Assembly: GCF_030818695.1 (NCBI RefSeq)
Contig: NZ_JAUTAR010000001.1
Coordinates: 1,730,501 to 1,794,500 of the forward strand
DNA from: Chryseobacterium sp. SORGH_AS_0447
GTDB lineage: Bacteria > Bacteroidota > Bacteroidia > Flavobacteriales > Weeksellaceae
Direction: 5' to 3'
DNA: 64,000 bases
Notes under the pieces: generated by a model
Database searches by the model: none
Told to the model about the DNA's origin: nothing
Seen by the model: only the letters and a program-made list of their open reading frames with translations
Shown: piece by piece, positions 28,100 to 37,088 of the stretch
Layout of the letters: each line of letters begins with the position of its first letter
How positions within the stretch are numbered: position 1 is the stretch's first letter
Position numbers and translations under genes: made by a program

Positions 28100-29674
28100 A
28101 TGCAAGATTCATTAGTAGAATATGGAGCCAGAAGGGTAATCATCACGATTACGGCCATCCTTTGTGCTCTGCTAGAAATTGTGGACTCCACGATTGTAAA
28201 TGTTGCCCTTAACGAAATGAAGGGGAACCTGGGAGCCACCCTTTCGGAAGTAGGCTGGGTGATTACGGCGTATGCGATCGGTAACGTAATCATCGTACCG
28301 ATGACAAGCTGGCTTTCCCAGCAGTTCGGAAGAAGGAATTACTTTGCTGCATCCATCATCATATTTACCGTATTCTCCTTTCTTTGCGGAAACGCAACGA
28401 ATATCTGGGAGCTGGTATTTTTCCGGCTGATGCAGGGGATCGGTGGGGGAGCGCTTCTGGTAACTTCCCAGACGATCATTACCGAATCCTATCCGGTAGA
28501 AAAAAGAAGTATGGCACAGGCGATCTATGGTCTTGGGGTGATTATCGGTCCTACATTAGGTCCGCCGCTCGGAGGATACATCGTAGATAACTTCAGCTGG
28601 CCGTATATTTTCTATATCAATATTCCGATCGGGATTGCAGCGACTTTAATGACGCTTCAGTTTGTACGGAGCCCGAAATATGCCGAAAAGCGGAAAGCTT
28701 CCGATGTCGACTGGCTGGGAATCGCTTTGTTGGCAATAACGGTAGGATCGCTGCAGTATATCCTTGAAAGAGGGCACGAAGAAGACTGGTTTGCCAGCGG
28801 ATGGATTGTGACTTTCACCGTATCAGCTGTTTTAGGATTTATCTTATTCCTATGGCGGGAGCTTACTTTCAAATATCCGATTGTGGAACTCCGGGTATTA
28901 AAAAACAGCAACTTAAGAATCGGTACCGTGATGTCCTTCGTCTTAGGATTCGGACTGTACGGATCGACGTTCATTGTTCCTTTGTATACCCAAAGTATTC
29001 TGGGCTGGACGGCCCTTCAGTCGGGGGCATTGATGATCCCGGCGGCACTCACCACCGCTTTCATGATGCCGATTATCGGGCGGTTGCTGTCCAAAGGCGC
29101 AAAACAGCAGGTGCTGGTTTCCCTCGGACTGTTCATTTTCTTTATCTACAGTTTCTGGGGCTACAAAATCCTTACGCCGGATACGGGTAAAGATGCTTTC
29201 TTCTGGATGCTGATCGTAAGAGGAGCAGGGCTGGGACTTTTGTTTATCCCGATTACTTCCCTGTCTTTGAGTACACTGAAAGGACAGGAGATTGGCCAAG
29301 GAGCAGCCTTCACCGGGATGATGAGACAGCTGGGCGGTTCTTTCGGAATTGCTGGAATCACAACATTCATTGCAAATGCCAGTCAGAAATACAGGCTCAA
29401 CCTGATTTCCCATCTCGATGAAACGGATCTTGCCGTTCAGCAGAGATTGCAGGCTTTAAAAGGAAGCTTCATGGCTAAAGGAATGACTCCCGACGCCGCG
29501 ATGAATGCTGCCTACAAGATACTCGATCTTTCCGTTACGAAACAGGCTACCGTACTTTCCTACATGGATGTTTTCCTTTACTTGGGAGTCATCTTCCTGA
29601 TCTGTATTCCGTTTATCCTTTTTGTAAAAGAAAGGAAAAGCAAGGAAAAGATCGATCTGAGTGGCGTACATTAA
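28100..29674 (+). CDS. MFS efflux transporter, DHA2 (EmrB/QacA) family
   Basis: This 524-residue inner-membrane transporter has about 14 helices. The conserved motif C-type stretch is IYGLGVIIGPTLGPPLGGYIVDNFSWPYIFYINIPIG (residues about 146-182). The N-terminal LEIVDSTIVNVALNEM and the motif-A-like WLSQQFGRRNYF are also present. With the adaptor and TolC upstream it should make an EmrAB-TolC-type drug exporter. The family uses the proton gradient; the substrate is unknown. A terminator follows the stop. Confidence 0.93.
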   Translation: MQDSLVEYGARRVIITITAILCALLEIVDSTIVNVALNEMKGNLGATLSEVGWVITAYAIGNVIIVPMTSWLSQQFGRRNYFAASIIIFTVFSFLCGNATNIWELVFFRLMQGIGGGALLVTSQTIITESYPVEKRSMAQAIYGLGVIIGPTLGPPLGGYIVDNFSWPYIFYINIPIGIAATLMTLQFVRSPKYAEKRKASDVDWLGIALLAITVGSLQYILERGHEEDWFASGWIVTFTVSAVLGFILFLWRELTFKYPIVELRVLKNSNLRIGTVMSFVLGFGLYGSTFIVPLYTQSILGWTALQSGALMIPAALTTAFMMPIIGRLLSKGAKQQVLVSLGLFIFFIYSFWGYKILTPDTGKDAFFWMLIVRGAGLGLLFIPITSLSLSTLKGQEIGQGAAFTGMMRQLGGSFGIAGITTFIANASQKYRLNLISHLDETDLAVQQRLQALKGSFMAKGMTPDAAMNAAYKILDLSVTKQATVLSYMDVFLYLGVIFLICIPFILFVKERKSKEKIDLSGVH

Positions 29675-29699
29675 TTAAAATATTTCAAATAAACAAAAA

Positions 29700-29714
29700 C
29701 CTCCAATTTGGAGG
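29700..29714 (+). terminator. Intrinsic terminator of the efflux operon
   Basis: CCTCCAATTTGGAGG is preceded by A residues and followed by CTTTTTTGTTTT. Confidence 0.85.
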
Positions 29715-29806
29715 CTTTTTTGTTTTAGAGGATTTTAAAAAATTATTTTTAACGCGAATTCGATAATTGTTTAATGTTCAGTATTTGGTCGGTTTGGATG
29801 TTGAGT

Positions 29807-29843
29807 AGAAGAACTTCCAGCATCCAGCGTCCTTCTTCCAGCC
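29807..29843 (-). repeat. Short dispersed repeat, family D
   Basis: On the minus strand this contains CTGGAAGAAGGACGCTGGAT followed by GCTGGAAGTTCTT. Related units are at 40055-40091 and 48845-48882. Confidence 0.5.
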
Positions 29844-29936
29844 TTCTAATCCGAATTCTACATTGTGTTTACAAACGAATAGCCCAGATTATTGTATTTA
29901 AATTTCCTACTGCCATACACTTGTCATCAGCCTCCT

Positions 29937-29944
29937 TATCTTTG
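29937..29944 (+). promoter_or_regulatory. -7 promoter box of tag
   Basis: TATCTTTG ends 18 bases before the ATG at 29963. It decides against the 63-codon longer frame, which would start upstream of the promoter. Confidence 0.6.
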
Positions 29945-29962
29945 CATAATAAAAGAACCACC

Positions 29963-30520
29963 ATGAGCTATTGCACCGTTATTGAAACCATGCAGCCCGA
30001 AAGCAGAAGGGCTCTTCACCAGAATTACCACGACCATCATTACGGTTTTCCGATTCATGACGACAACGAACTGTTCGGAAGATTAATAATGGAGATCAAC
30101 CAGGCGGGATTGAGCTGGGAAACCATTCTGAAAAAGGAAGAAGGTTTCAGAAAGGCGTACGACAATTTTATAATAGAAAAAGTTGCCGCATATACCGAAG
30201 CTGACCGCGAACGGCTGCTTGCTGATCCGGGAATCATCAGAAATAAATTAAAGGTCAATGCCGCCATCGAAAATGCGAAGACGATCTTAGGACTGCAGCA
30301 GGAATTCGGTTCATTTGAAAAATGGCTGGAACATCACCATCCGAAAACATTGCCGGAATGGATGAAGCTGTTTAAGAAAACGTTCAAATTCACCGGCGGA
30401 GAAATTGTCAACGAATTTCTGATGAGTACGGGCTACCTGAAAGGTTGCCATTCGGAAAGCTGTCCGGTATACCGGAAAGTGCTGGAACAGAATCCGAAGT
30501 GGAAAGAAGCGGAAATGTAA
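29963..30520 (+). CDS. tag: DNA-3-methyladenine glycosylase I
   Basis: Tag removes 3-methyladenine from alkylated DNA. From the ATG at 29963 the protein has 185 residues, the usual size. Family features are YHDHHYGFPIHDDNELFGRLIMEINQAGLSWETILKK (about residues 22-58), an FIIEKVAAYTEADRERLLADPGIIRNKLKV stretch, and a C-terminal zinc site with the His/Cys pattern GCHSESC. The longer frame from 29774 has no support. It is transcribed alone. Confidence 0.94.
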   Translation: MSYCTVIETMQPESRRALHQNYHDHHYGFPIHDDNELFGRLIMEINQAGLSWETILKKEEGFRKAYDNFIIEKVAAYTEADRERLLADPGIIRNKLKVNAAIENAKTILGLQQEFGSFEKWLEHHHPKTLPEWMKLFKKTFKFTGGEIVNEFLMSTGYLKGCHSESCPVYRKVLEQNPKWKEAEM

Positions 30521-30546
30521 AATGTAGAAAATCTGCCGGTTTGTGA

Positions 30547-30921
30547 CTATAAAGTATCAAGCTGGCTTTTAATCCTTTCCGTAAGCATTGCAATAAGCCT
30601 TTTATTAAACGATTTGCTGTCGGAAAGGTATATCGCCACTTCTTCCTTGATCAGCATACCGATGGTCATTCCGATAAAGATGTTCCTTAAAGCATGATCC
30701 TTTTGCAGGCTCTGATCGATAAAAAGTATTTTCTTTTCTTTTTTCAGCGTATCAAAATCTGAAATTTTACCCAAAGCATAATCTTTAAACAACATCAGGT
30801 ATATCTCATTCTGTAACTTTAAGACAGGGCGGAGCGTCTCATTTTGAAATGATTCGGTTTTGCTGGTGGTTTCAAATATGGGGAGATCAAGTTTTTCTCG
30901 TAGGTCTGCTTTACTGATCAT
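30547..30921 (-). CDS. Conserved hypothetical protein, 124 residues
   Basis: I do not recognise this family. The protein has no signal peptide. Residues 30-80 (RPVLKLQNEIYLMLFKDYALGKISDFDTLKKEKKILFIDQSL) look helical. A short hydrophobic stretch, NIFIGMTIGMLIKEEVAIYL, could be a buried helix rather than a membrane segment. Codon use matches the neighbours. It lies 24 bases downstream of a zinc-ribbon gene on the same strand. Confidence 0.7.
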   Translation of the reverse strand: MISKADLREKLDLPIFETTSKTESFQNETLRPVLKLQNEIYLMLFKDYALGKISDFDTLKKEKKILFIDQSLQKDHALRNIFIGMTIGMLIKEEVAIYLSDSKSFNKRLIAMLTERIKSQLDTL

Positions 30922-30945
30922 GAATTAAGGGTTTAATTTTAGAAT

Positions 30946-31287
30946 TTATTTTTTATACCAGCTCAGCCCGCAGTACCTGCATTGTTGTGCAGAAGGAGTC
31001 CTGGCCAGCTTTCCACACCTGGGGCAGTTGTTAAAAAATATTTTTTCCGGTGTTTCCTTCATGATACGTCTGGCCACATTGATTTCAAATTCCTCGTATC
31101 CTTCCCGGAAAAGATGGTCTGTTTCAGACGTATGACGGATCCAGCCTTTTTTAATCATCATTTCTCTTTGCTTTTCATTATCGGAAGATTTATACATATA
31201 CATCTGATATTTTAATGCCAGTTTTTCATCCTCTGTCATGAGATGGCTAAAATAATTAATAATGTATCTTACGGTTTCCTGATCCAT
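30946..31287 (-). CDS. Hypothetical protein with C-terminal zinc ribbon
   Basis: This 113-residue protein is helical and charged over residues 1-85. It ends with a four-cysteine ribbon: CPRC and CRYC separated by 13 residues (about 88-107). That pattern binds zinc in many small proteins, but the family is not one I can name. It is in a same-strand run with the DUF2199 and lipoprotein genes upstream. Confidence 0.75.
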   Translation of the reverse strand: MDQETVRYIINYFSHLMTEDEKLALKYQMYMYKSSDNEKQREMMIKKGWIRHTSETDHLFREGYEEFEINVARRIMKETPEKIFFNNCPRCGKLARTPSAQQCRYCGLSWYKK

Positions 31288-31303
31288 TAATTAGAATCTG
31301 TTT

Positions 31304-31804
31304 TTATTTATTCAATACAAAATTAATTCTTCTTTCCGCTTCTTCTTTTGAAATTCCCTCATAAAAGTCTTTTACGAAAGGATGTTCATGGCTTTCGTGG
31401 GGGTAGATGAAGGGTCTTCCTATTCTATTATCGATAAAAACATCCGTGGGAATGGTATTACTGAATTCATAATCAGGAAGGTAATTCGCCAGCCACCCAA
31501 AACATCCGCCTTCAAATTCTTTATCTTCGTAATTTTCTACATAATTCTCAAAACTTTTCTCGCTTAAAGACACCCAGACCCCATATTCAAGATTCTGGCA
31601 ATCATTATGCACTTCCTGCACCAGAACAGCCCGGATAAAATAACAGGTTTCATCTGAATATCGGATAATACAAAGATCGGAGGTTAATTCTGAATTCTTT
31701 ATTTCTTCTTCAGATAAACCGAGATATGGATATGGCGCAGAATAGGCTATTGCAGGCCAGTCTTCTTTTTCTTCGCCACAGCATGGGCAAATGTATTTAA
31801 TCAT
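31304..31804 (-). CDS. DUF2199 domain protein
   Basis: This 166-residue protein starts with a CPCCGEE zinc-knuckle-like pair. The DUF2199 pattern follows: WPAIAYSAPYPYLGLSEEE, then SDLCIIRYSDETCYFIRAVLVQEVHN, YGVWVSLSEKSFENYV, GCFGWLANYLPDY, and a C-terminal HPFVKDFYEGISKEEAERRI. The function of this domain is unknown. The start codon overlaps the stop of the upstream lipoprotein gene by four bases (ATGA), so the two are translationally coupled. Confidence 0.88.
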   Translation of the reverse strand: MIKYICPCCGEEKEDWPAIAYSAPYPYLGLSEEEIKNSELTSDLCIIRYSDETCYFIRAVLVQEVHNDCQNLEYGVWVSLSEKSFENYVENYEDKEFEGGCFGWLANYLPDYEFSNTIPTDVFIDNRIGRPFIYPHESHEHPFVKDFYEGISKEEAERRINFVLNK

Positions 31805-32544
31805 TCTATATTTTTAATTTTAACAGGTTTAAATATGCCTCTTTTAGAAAATTCTGAACTTTTTGTTTGATATTTAGGTGTTAAATGAACCGTTCTTATA
31901 TATTCAATATTATTGTTTTTTGAGCTTAGTTTAACTTCATTAATTATTATTTTGTTAATAAGTCTTTTATCGCTCTCTTGAAGGTAAACTTCTCCTTTTC
32001 TCAACTTTAGTTCATTAAGATGGATTCCGTTTTCACTTTCTACATCATTAAGATTGAAAAAAAACAGACTGTCTTTAGTCTCTTTAAATTTTTCAAAAAC
32101 GTATCTCTCTAAAGAATAATCTTTTTCGGAATAACCGCGATACTGAAATATTCTTGTGGTAATATTTATTTCATTACTGATCATATTTTCAGTTTTCATT
32201 ACTTTAAAGATAGGATTTGTTTTATAATAATTTTCACCGCAGGAATTATAACAATCGTGGGTTATGCCGCTGATTTTAAAATTTTTAGGGATGTCTGAAA
32301 GATAATAGAATGGTAATTCTTCCGATAAATCAATTTTAAATTCTTTTGTCGAATCTAAAATAACAAAACCATTTGCATTGGAATCTCGACCTCCCCACGC
32401 ATTATATTTATACAATAATTTTGAAGATCCTTCTATTTGCTGAGCAAATAGTTCATCAACATTCCACTTTCCTAAACTTGAATTACATCCGTAAATAGAA
32501 AACATGATTATGAAATTAAACACATATAAAGTTCTCTTTTTCAT
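31801..32544 (-). CDS. Hypothetical lipoprotein, about 247 residues
   Basis: From the ATG at 32544 the product begins MKKRTLYVFNFIIMFSIYGC, a lipoprotein signal with Cys20 as the attachment residue. The frame's first ATG at 32553 only adds three residues. The mature part is polar, with several Tyr and Lys and two internal cysteines in HDCYNSCGENYY. No family is recognised. It is coupled to the DUF2199 gene by a four-base overlap. Confidence 0.75.
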   Translation of the reverse strand: MKKRTLYVFNFIIMFSIYGCNSSLGKWNVDELFAQQIEGSSKLLYKYNAWGGRDSNANGFVILDSTKEFKIDLSEELPFYYLSDIPKNFKISGITHDCYNSCGENYYKTNPIFKVMKTENMISNEINITTRIFQYRGYSEKDYSLERYVFEKFKETKDSLFFFNLNDVESENGIHLNELKLRKGEVYLQESDKRLINKIIINEVKLSSKNNNIEYIRTVHLTPKYQTKSSEFSKRGIFKPVKIKNIE

Positions 32545-32591
32545 ACTGATCAAATTGGTAATTTTCTTGAATAACTTTTAAAATATATTCT

Positions 32592-34178
32592 TTACCCCAC
32601 CGTCTTCGTATCCTCCTCCTTCAGAATTTTTTTCTCCTTCATAGAAAGCATCATTCGTTCACATTTGTATTTCTGCCAGTCGAATTGGTGGAGGAAATCG
32701 AGGGCGGCAGAGAAACCGCGGTTGAAGAGTTCTTCTTTTTCGTTTTTTTTCATAAAGAAATTCAGCCAGCTGCTGGTTCCGCAGTTTACGGTCTGAATAC
32801 TGAAAAGATGGTAAAACGTATGCTTGGTGAGAAAGGTTTTATCATTAAAGCCTTTCAGGGTGCTGAGAATGTTGCCGGCAAAAGAAAAGGGCGACTTTAA
32901 AATCTCGGCACTGGTTTTTCCTTTTTCCGAAAGAAGGTCGGAATCGCTGGTCAGCTGTACTCCGAAAAGCGGCGTTCTCGGGTAAAAAATATCGGCGGAG
33001 TGGAAGAGATCGATCGGAAAATTGGAAATGCTTCCCCCGTCAATAAACACCCCGACCGGATTAATGTCTTCCGCCTTCGTATTCATCCAGAATCTCCAGG
33101 CATATTTTACCGAGTCGTCATTCCGGTTGATCTGCTTCTGAAATGGCTCAAAAAAGAAAGGAACTGACATCGAAGCCCGCACGAATTCAGCCGGGCTGAT
33201 GTGCTTGAGTTCTTCTTCAGACCAGTACAAATTGGCCATGGTCGGTAGTTCCACCTTAATTTTGGCATTGATATCCGTAGTCACCACAATATATTCCGAC
33301 TGCAACAGGTAAAAAGGATCTTTCTTGTAATAATCGTTGTTGACCGTACCTTCGTAAAAAATACGGTACCGGATCTCGTCGATATGTTCTTTGTTGTTGG
33401 TATAAATTTCCTCGATGCTTTCCAGTGCAATATCGTAATACTGCGTCTCATTTCCGTAGCGATAGTTCAGGTTGAGGTTTTTGCCTTTCTGTACAAACTT
33501 TTCATTCAGTTCGGCAACGGTTTTTATACCGAAACCGTCCAGCACCGATTTCATCTGATTGAGGAAAGTATTTCCCGGGTTAAGTCCGGAATTGGCTTTT
33601 TTAAGATCATTATAAAGCTTCAACAGACAGATCATCGCAATGAGAATCGGGATGATCGGAACCAGGAAAAGCAGTTTCGCGCGCAGAGTGGTTTCCGAAG
33701 AAATGGCAAACGGCATAATCACTAGGATCAGCATAATGATTCCGGCAATAATGATGTTGTTCCGGACAAAATTTTTATTGTTCAGCATTGAATGAATGGT
33801 CGTCTTGATATAGGGCTTTCCATCCATAAAATCGGCAAAATTCCAGTTGAATAAAATATCCCGGATGATTTCGCTCTTCATTTGCTCTTTTGTCCTGCAG
33901 GCAGCAATCAGCATCGTATTAATGGCTCCCGCGCTGGTTCCGGCTACTTTCAGAAATCGGATCCCGAAAATTTCCAGGGCGTAGAGATAGCCTACCAGTG
34001 CACTTCCCCACACGCCGCCGCCTTCCTGTACGAATTCCACATATTGGTTTCCCTCTTCATCCAGGAGGTCGGAAAATTCCTTGGCAGAGATCAGATCGTG
34101 CAGTGCAGCGAGTTTTTCTTTGGATTCTCCGGAAAGGGTATGGTCTTCAAGGATTTTTTGCAGGGCTTCGGGTTTCAT
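32592..34178 (-). CDS. Patatin-like phospholipase with an internal membrane hairpin
   Basis: This 528-residue protein has the patatin catalytic parts: the oxyanion loop GGGVWG (about residue 54), the nucleophile elbow GTSAG (about 81-85) and the DGG dyad in VFIDGGSISNFPIDLF (about 376). Between elbow and dyad sit two predicted membrane helices, about residues 141-160 and 167-187, joined by a short loop. That is not usual for patatins. It should be a lipid acyl hydrolase attached to the inner membrane. The N-terminus has a 45-residue helical lead. The gene stands alone. Confidence 0.88.
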   Translation of the reverse strand: MKPEALQKILEDHTLSGESKEKLAALHDLISAKEFSDLLDEEGNQYVEFVQEGGGVWGSALVGYLYALEIFGIRFLKVAGTSAGAINTMLIAACRTKEQMKSEIIRDILFNWNFADFMDGKPYIKTTIHSMLNNKNFVRNNIIIAGIIMLILVIMPFAISSETTLRAKLLFLVPIIPILIAMICLLKLYNDLKKANSGLNPGNTFLNQMKSVLDGFGIKTVAELNEKFVQKGKNLNLNYRYGNETQYYDIALESIEEIYTNNKEHIDEIRYRIFYEGTVNNDYYKKDPFYLLQSEYIVVTTDINAKIKVELPTMANLYWSEEELKHISPAEFVRASMSVPFFFEPFQKQINRNDDSVKYAWRFWMNTKAEDINPVGVFIDGGSISNFPIDLFHSADIFYPRTPLFGVQLTSDSDLLSEKGKTSAEILKSPFSFAGNILSTLKGFNDKTFLTKHTFYHLFSIQTVNCGTSSWLNFFMKKNEKEELFNRGFSAALDFLHQFDWQKYKCERMMLSMKEKKILKEEDTKTVG

Positions 34179-34307
34179 GGTGATTGGCGGTTAAGTTATT
34201 TTGATTTAACGAAGATAATTTAATTCTAACCTTAATAAAATACCCCGACGAAGATTTTTTCAGTCTTTGCAGTTGTTTTCATTACAGGATAGCCGATCAA
34301 TTTACCA

Positions 34308-35208
34308 TTACCACTGCTTCCTTCTCGCATAAATAAATGTACAGATTACGACCAATGCCATTAATCCTAGGGTAAAAAAATACCCGTTCCTGTGGTGCAG
34401 CTCCGGCATATTGTCGAAATTCATCCCGTACACTCCTGCAATAAAGGTAATCGGCAAAAAATACACAGAGTAAACGGCCAAAACTTTCATCACCTGGTTG
34501 GCTTTCTGATCCGAAAGGGCCAGGAACATTCCGATGAGGTTGGTCACCTGGATGTTCAGGTGGTCAAAATCTGCAACTACGTCCTTATGCTTATCCTTTA
34601 AATCGGATACTTCGGAATCCTGAAGCCCCAGCAGTTTAAACTTATCGATGGCATCGGTAGAAACCGTCAGTACCCTGGAGTTGAGCCCCGACTTTCTTTT
34701 CAGCTTGTAGAGCCGTTTGATCTGATTGGTATGGTTGGTATTTTTAAGGAAAATCTCATTTTCGATATTGTCCATGGTTTCCAGCAGGCTGACCGACTCG
34801 TCGTCGAAGCTTTTCATGATCAGCAGGGCGATCCGTAAGGCAATATTTTTGGCGGTGGTTTCGGTTTTCAGTCCCGAAAGCTGCTTTTTGGTTTCGGTGA
34901 GGCTTTTGGTCTTCATCCGGTGGATGGTGATGATTGTCCTTCCCAAAATAAAGATCCCGATTGTTGGTGCTGATGTCGCTGATGGTGTTAAGGTTTTTCC
35001 GTTCCAGTTCCGTGCTTTCCCGAAGCAGGAAAAATTTCACGTCGCCGTCTTCCTCATACTTCGGGAGGTGGTTCGGATCCAGGGTATCTTCCAGGAGAAG
35101 ATTGTTGATCTCATATCGTTCGTGTAAAAACGTCAGGTCCTCCGCAGTGGGAGCCTCCACATCCACCCATTCGCACTGGGAGTCTCGGTAAATGGTAACA
35201 ATTGCCAT
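34308..35208 (-). pseudogene. corA: CorA-family magnesium/cobalt channel, frameshifted
   Basis: The ATG frame from 35208 (MAIVTIYRDSQCEWVDVEAP...YEINNLLLEDTLDPNHLPKYEEDGDVKFFLLR) is a CorA N-terminal cytoplasmic domain. The frame ending at 34308 holds the long helix, two membrane helices and the selectivity signature YGMNF. They join if one base is removed from the CCC run (plus strand) at 34942-34944, between TNNRDLYFG and RTIITIHRM. The joined product is about 299 residues, and the span is 3n+1 bases. This is either a real one-base insertion or a sequencing error. Other ORFs here are shadows. Confidence 0.85.
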
Positions 35209-35254
35209 ATCGTAAAAATAATAATATTTTGAAAAACTATGTGTTAAATAAGTT

Positions 35255-35262
35255 TATCTTTA
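35255..35262 (+). promoter_or_regulatory. Probable -7 box of fabH
   Basis: TATCTTTA differs from TAnnTTTG in the last base and ends 18 bases before the fabH ATG, the same spacing as at tag and the transferase gene. Confidence 0.4.
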
Positions 35263-35280
35263 CCAAAATTAAAAAACTAT

Positions 35281-36303
35281 ATGATTAAAAGTACAATAAA
35301 AGGAATCGGATTCCATGTTCCGGATCACGTTGTTACGAATGATGATTTAGCAAAATTAATGACCACCAATGACGAATGGATTACGGAAAGAACCGGCATC
35401 AAAGAAAGAAGACACCGGGAAAACCGCAACGATGCACAGGAAACCACTGCCTACCTGGGTTTTAAAGCCTCCGAAAAAGCCATAGCCAATGCAGGCCTGA
35501 CTTCAAAAGATATCGATTATATTATTTTCGCCACCCTTTCACCGGATTACTATTTTCCGGGCTGCGGTGTTTTGCTTCAGGATATGTTGGGCTGCGGTAC
35601 GATCGGTGCCCTGGATGTAAGAAACCAGTGTTCTGGGTTTGTCTATGCGATGAGCGTTGCCAATGCATTTATCAAATCCGGAACGTATAAAAATATTCTG
35701 GTCGTAGGTGCCGAAGTTCATTCTTTCGGACTGGATTTTTCCGATGAAGGCAGGGGAGTTTCCGTTATTTTCGGGGACGGCGCAGGTGCCATCGTACTTT
35801 CGGCAACCATTAATGATGATGCCGGAGACGTACTTGCCGTGAATATGCATTCCGAAGGGAAATATGCCGATGAATTGTGTACCCAGTTTCCGGGTTCCAA
35901 ATACGGCTGGAGCGACCGTATGAGAAAAGAACCGGAGAATGTAACGAACAAAGAAGTGTACCCGATCATGAACGGGAACTTTGTTTTCAAGCATGCGGTA
36001 ACAAGATTCCCGGAAACGATGAAGGAAGCCCTGGATAAAGCCGGAAAAACGATTGAGGATGTGGATATGTTCATTCCACATCAGGCGAACTTACGGATTG
36101 CGCAGTTTGTACAGCAGAAATTCGGTCTGCCGGATGACAAAATCTTCAACAACATCCAGAAGTACGGAAATACGACCGCTGCCTCGATTCCCATCGCATT
36201 AAGCGAAGCCATTGAGCAGGACAAGATCAAAAGAGGAGACCTGGTATTGCTTTCTGCCTTTGGAAGCGGCTTTACATGGGGAAGTGTTTTGTTTGAATAT
36301 TAA
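35281..36303 (+). CDS. fabH: 3-oxoacyl-ACP synthase III family protein (FabH-like)
   Basis: FabH starts fatty-acid chains by condensing an acyl-CoA with malonyl-ACP. The 340-residue protein has the KAS III layout: TNDEWITERTGIKERR (28-44), the catalytic Cys117 in DVRNQCSGFVYAM, the His in DMFIPHQANLRI and the Asn in KYGNTTAASIP. The triad Cys-His-Asn is complete. It lacks the other fatty-acid genes as neighbours and is transcribed alone, so it may be a paralog with a special primer; that is inference. A terminator follows. Confidence 0.9.
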   Translation: MIKSTIKGIGFHVPDHVVTNDDLAKLMTTNDEWITERTGIKERRHRENRNDAQETTAYLGFKASEKAIANAGLTSKDIDYIIFATLSPDYYFPGCGVLLQDMLGCGTIGALDVRNQCSGFVYAMSVANAFIKSGTYKNILVVGAEVHSFGLDFSDEGRGVSVIFGDGAGAIVLSATINDDAGDVLAVNMHSEGKYADELCTQFPGSKYGWSDRMRKEPENVTNKEVYPIMNGNFVFKHAVTRFPETMKEALDKAGKTIEDVDMFIPHQANLRIAQFVQQKFGLPDDKIFNNIQKYGNTTAASIPIALSEAIEQDKIKRGDLVLLSAFGSGFTWGSVLFEY

Positions 36304-36324
36304 TAAAAACTTTTTGAAATAGAA

Positions 36325-36355
36325 ATCCGCTGTCTGAAAAGGCAGCGGATTTTTT
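36325..36355 (+). terminator. Intrinsic terminator of fabH
   Basis: ATCCGCTG/CAGCGGAT arms are followed by a TTTTTT run. Confidence 0.85.
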
Positions 36356-36370
36356 ATGTATATACAGGAT

Positions 36371-36757
36371 TTAATCTTTCAAGAGCTTTTCGATCAGCTT
36401 ATTCTGCATTTCCATCAGTTGGTTAATCTGGTGTTGGTTATTAATGACATTTTTTAATAAATCTTCCGAAACAGTATTAACGATTCCATTGGCATTATTA
36501 AAATTATTAATAAGCATCCCATTATTATTTTCTACATCATTAACAAACGTATCTCCTTCAAGGAAATACTGAGGTTCCACTTTAAAAAAATCGGCAATCT
36601 TCTGCATAAAAATAAAATCCAGTTTTTCAATAGCTCCATTTTCAATTTTGCTGAGATAGCTCTGGGATACATCCAGCTGAAAAGCCAGGTCTTCCTGTGA
36701 TATTTCTTTCTGCTCCCTTAATTTTTTTATTTTAAAACCGATACTGTTGTTCATCAT
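36371..36757 (-). CDS. XRE-family helix-turn-helix regulator
   Basis: This 128-residue regulator has a Cro/C1-type helix-turn-helix at about residues 8-62 (IKKLREQKEISQEDLAFQLDVSQSYLSKIENGAIEKLDFIFMQKIADFF). An Asn-rich linker and a C-terminal helix (INNQHQINQLMEMQNKLIEKL) suited to dimerisation follow. Two ATTCC-N4-GGAAT dyads lie 47-82 bases upstream of its start and may be its operators. It is divergent from the GLPGLI gene at 37089, which it may control. Confidence 0.9.
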   Translation of the reverse strand: MMNNSIGFKIKKLREQKEISQEDLAFQLDVSQSYLSKIENGAIEKLDFIFMQKIADFFKVEPQYFLEGDTFVNDVENNNGMLINNFNNANGIVNTVSEDLLKNVINNQHQINQLMEMQNKLIEKLLKD

Positions 36758-36803
36758 GATGGAAATTGAAATGTAAAGATAATGTTTTTACCATAATATT
36801 TTT

Positions 36804-36839
36804 ATTCCAAAAGGAATAGCATTTTATTCCTTTTGGAAT
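36804..36839. promoter_or_regulatory. Paired operator-like dyads between XRE and GLPGLI genes
   Basis: ATTCCAAAAGGAAT (36804-36817) and ATTCCTTTTGGAAT (36826-36839) are each an ATTCC-N4-GGAAT dyad. They sit 22 bases apart, start to start, about two helical turns. The pair also forms one larger palindrome. Binding by the neighbouring XRE protein is inferred. Confidence 0.65.
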
Positions 36840-36886
36840 TGTTAGCTAGGGAACCGTTTTTCATCTTTGGAAAAAGTTTCGCGAAA

Positions 36887-36894
36887 TACTTTTG
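36887..36894 (+). promoter_or_regulatory. -7 box toward the GLPGLI gene
   Basis: TACTTTTG matches TAnnTTTG, with TTG at 36867-36869, 17 bases upstream. It would give a leader of about 190 bases before the ATG at 37089. That stretch is very AT-rich and shows nothing else. Confidence 0.5.
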
Positions 36895-37088
36895 TGTAAA
36901 AAATTATTATTAATTTAAAGATTACAATATATATATAATAAAATTTTTAATATCAGTATTGTTATTATAAATGTGATATTTAGCAATATTTTTTGTAAAT
37001 ATAGCTGATCTAAATTTTTATAATAAAAAAGTTAGAATTATTCCTGTAATTGTGAAAAAATATATAATATTGTATAACAATTAAACTT

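Noticed and set aside
29774..29962. Longer N-terminus of tag
   Set aside because: The extra 63 residues match nothing in the family and lie upstream of the promoter box at 29937.
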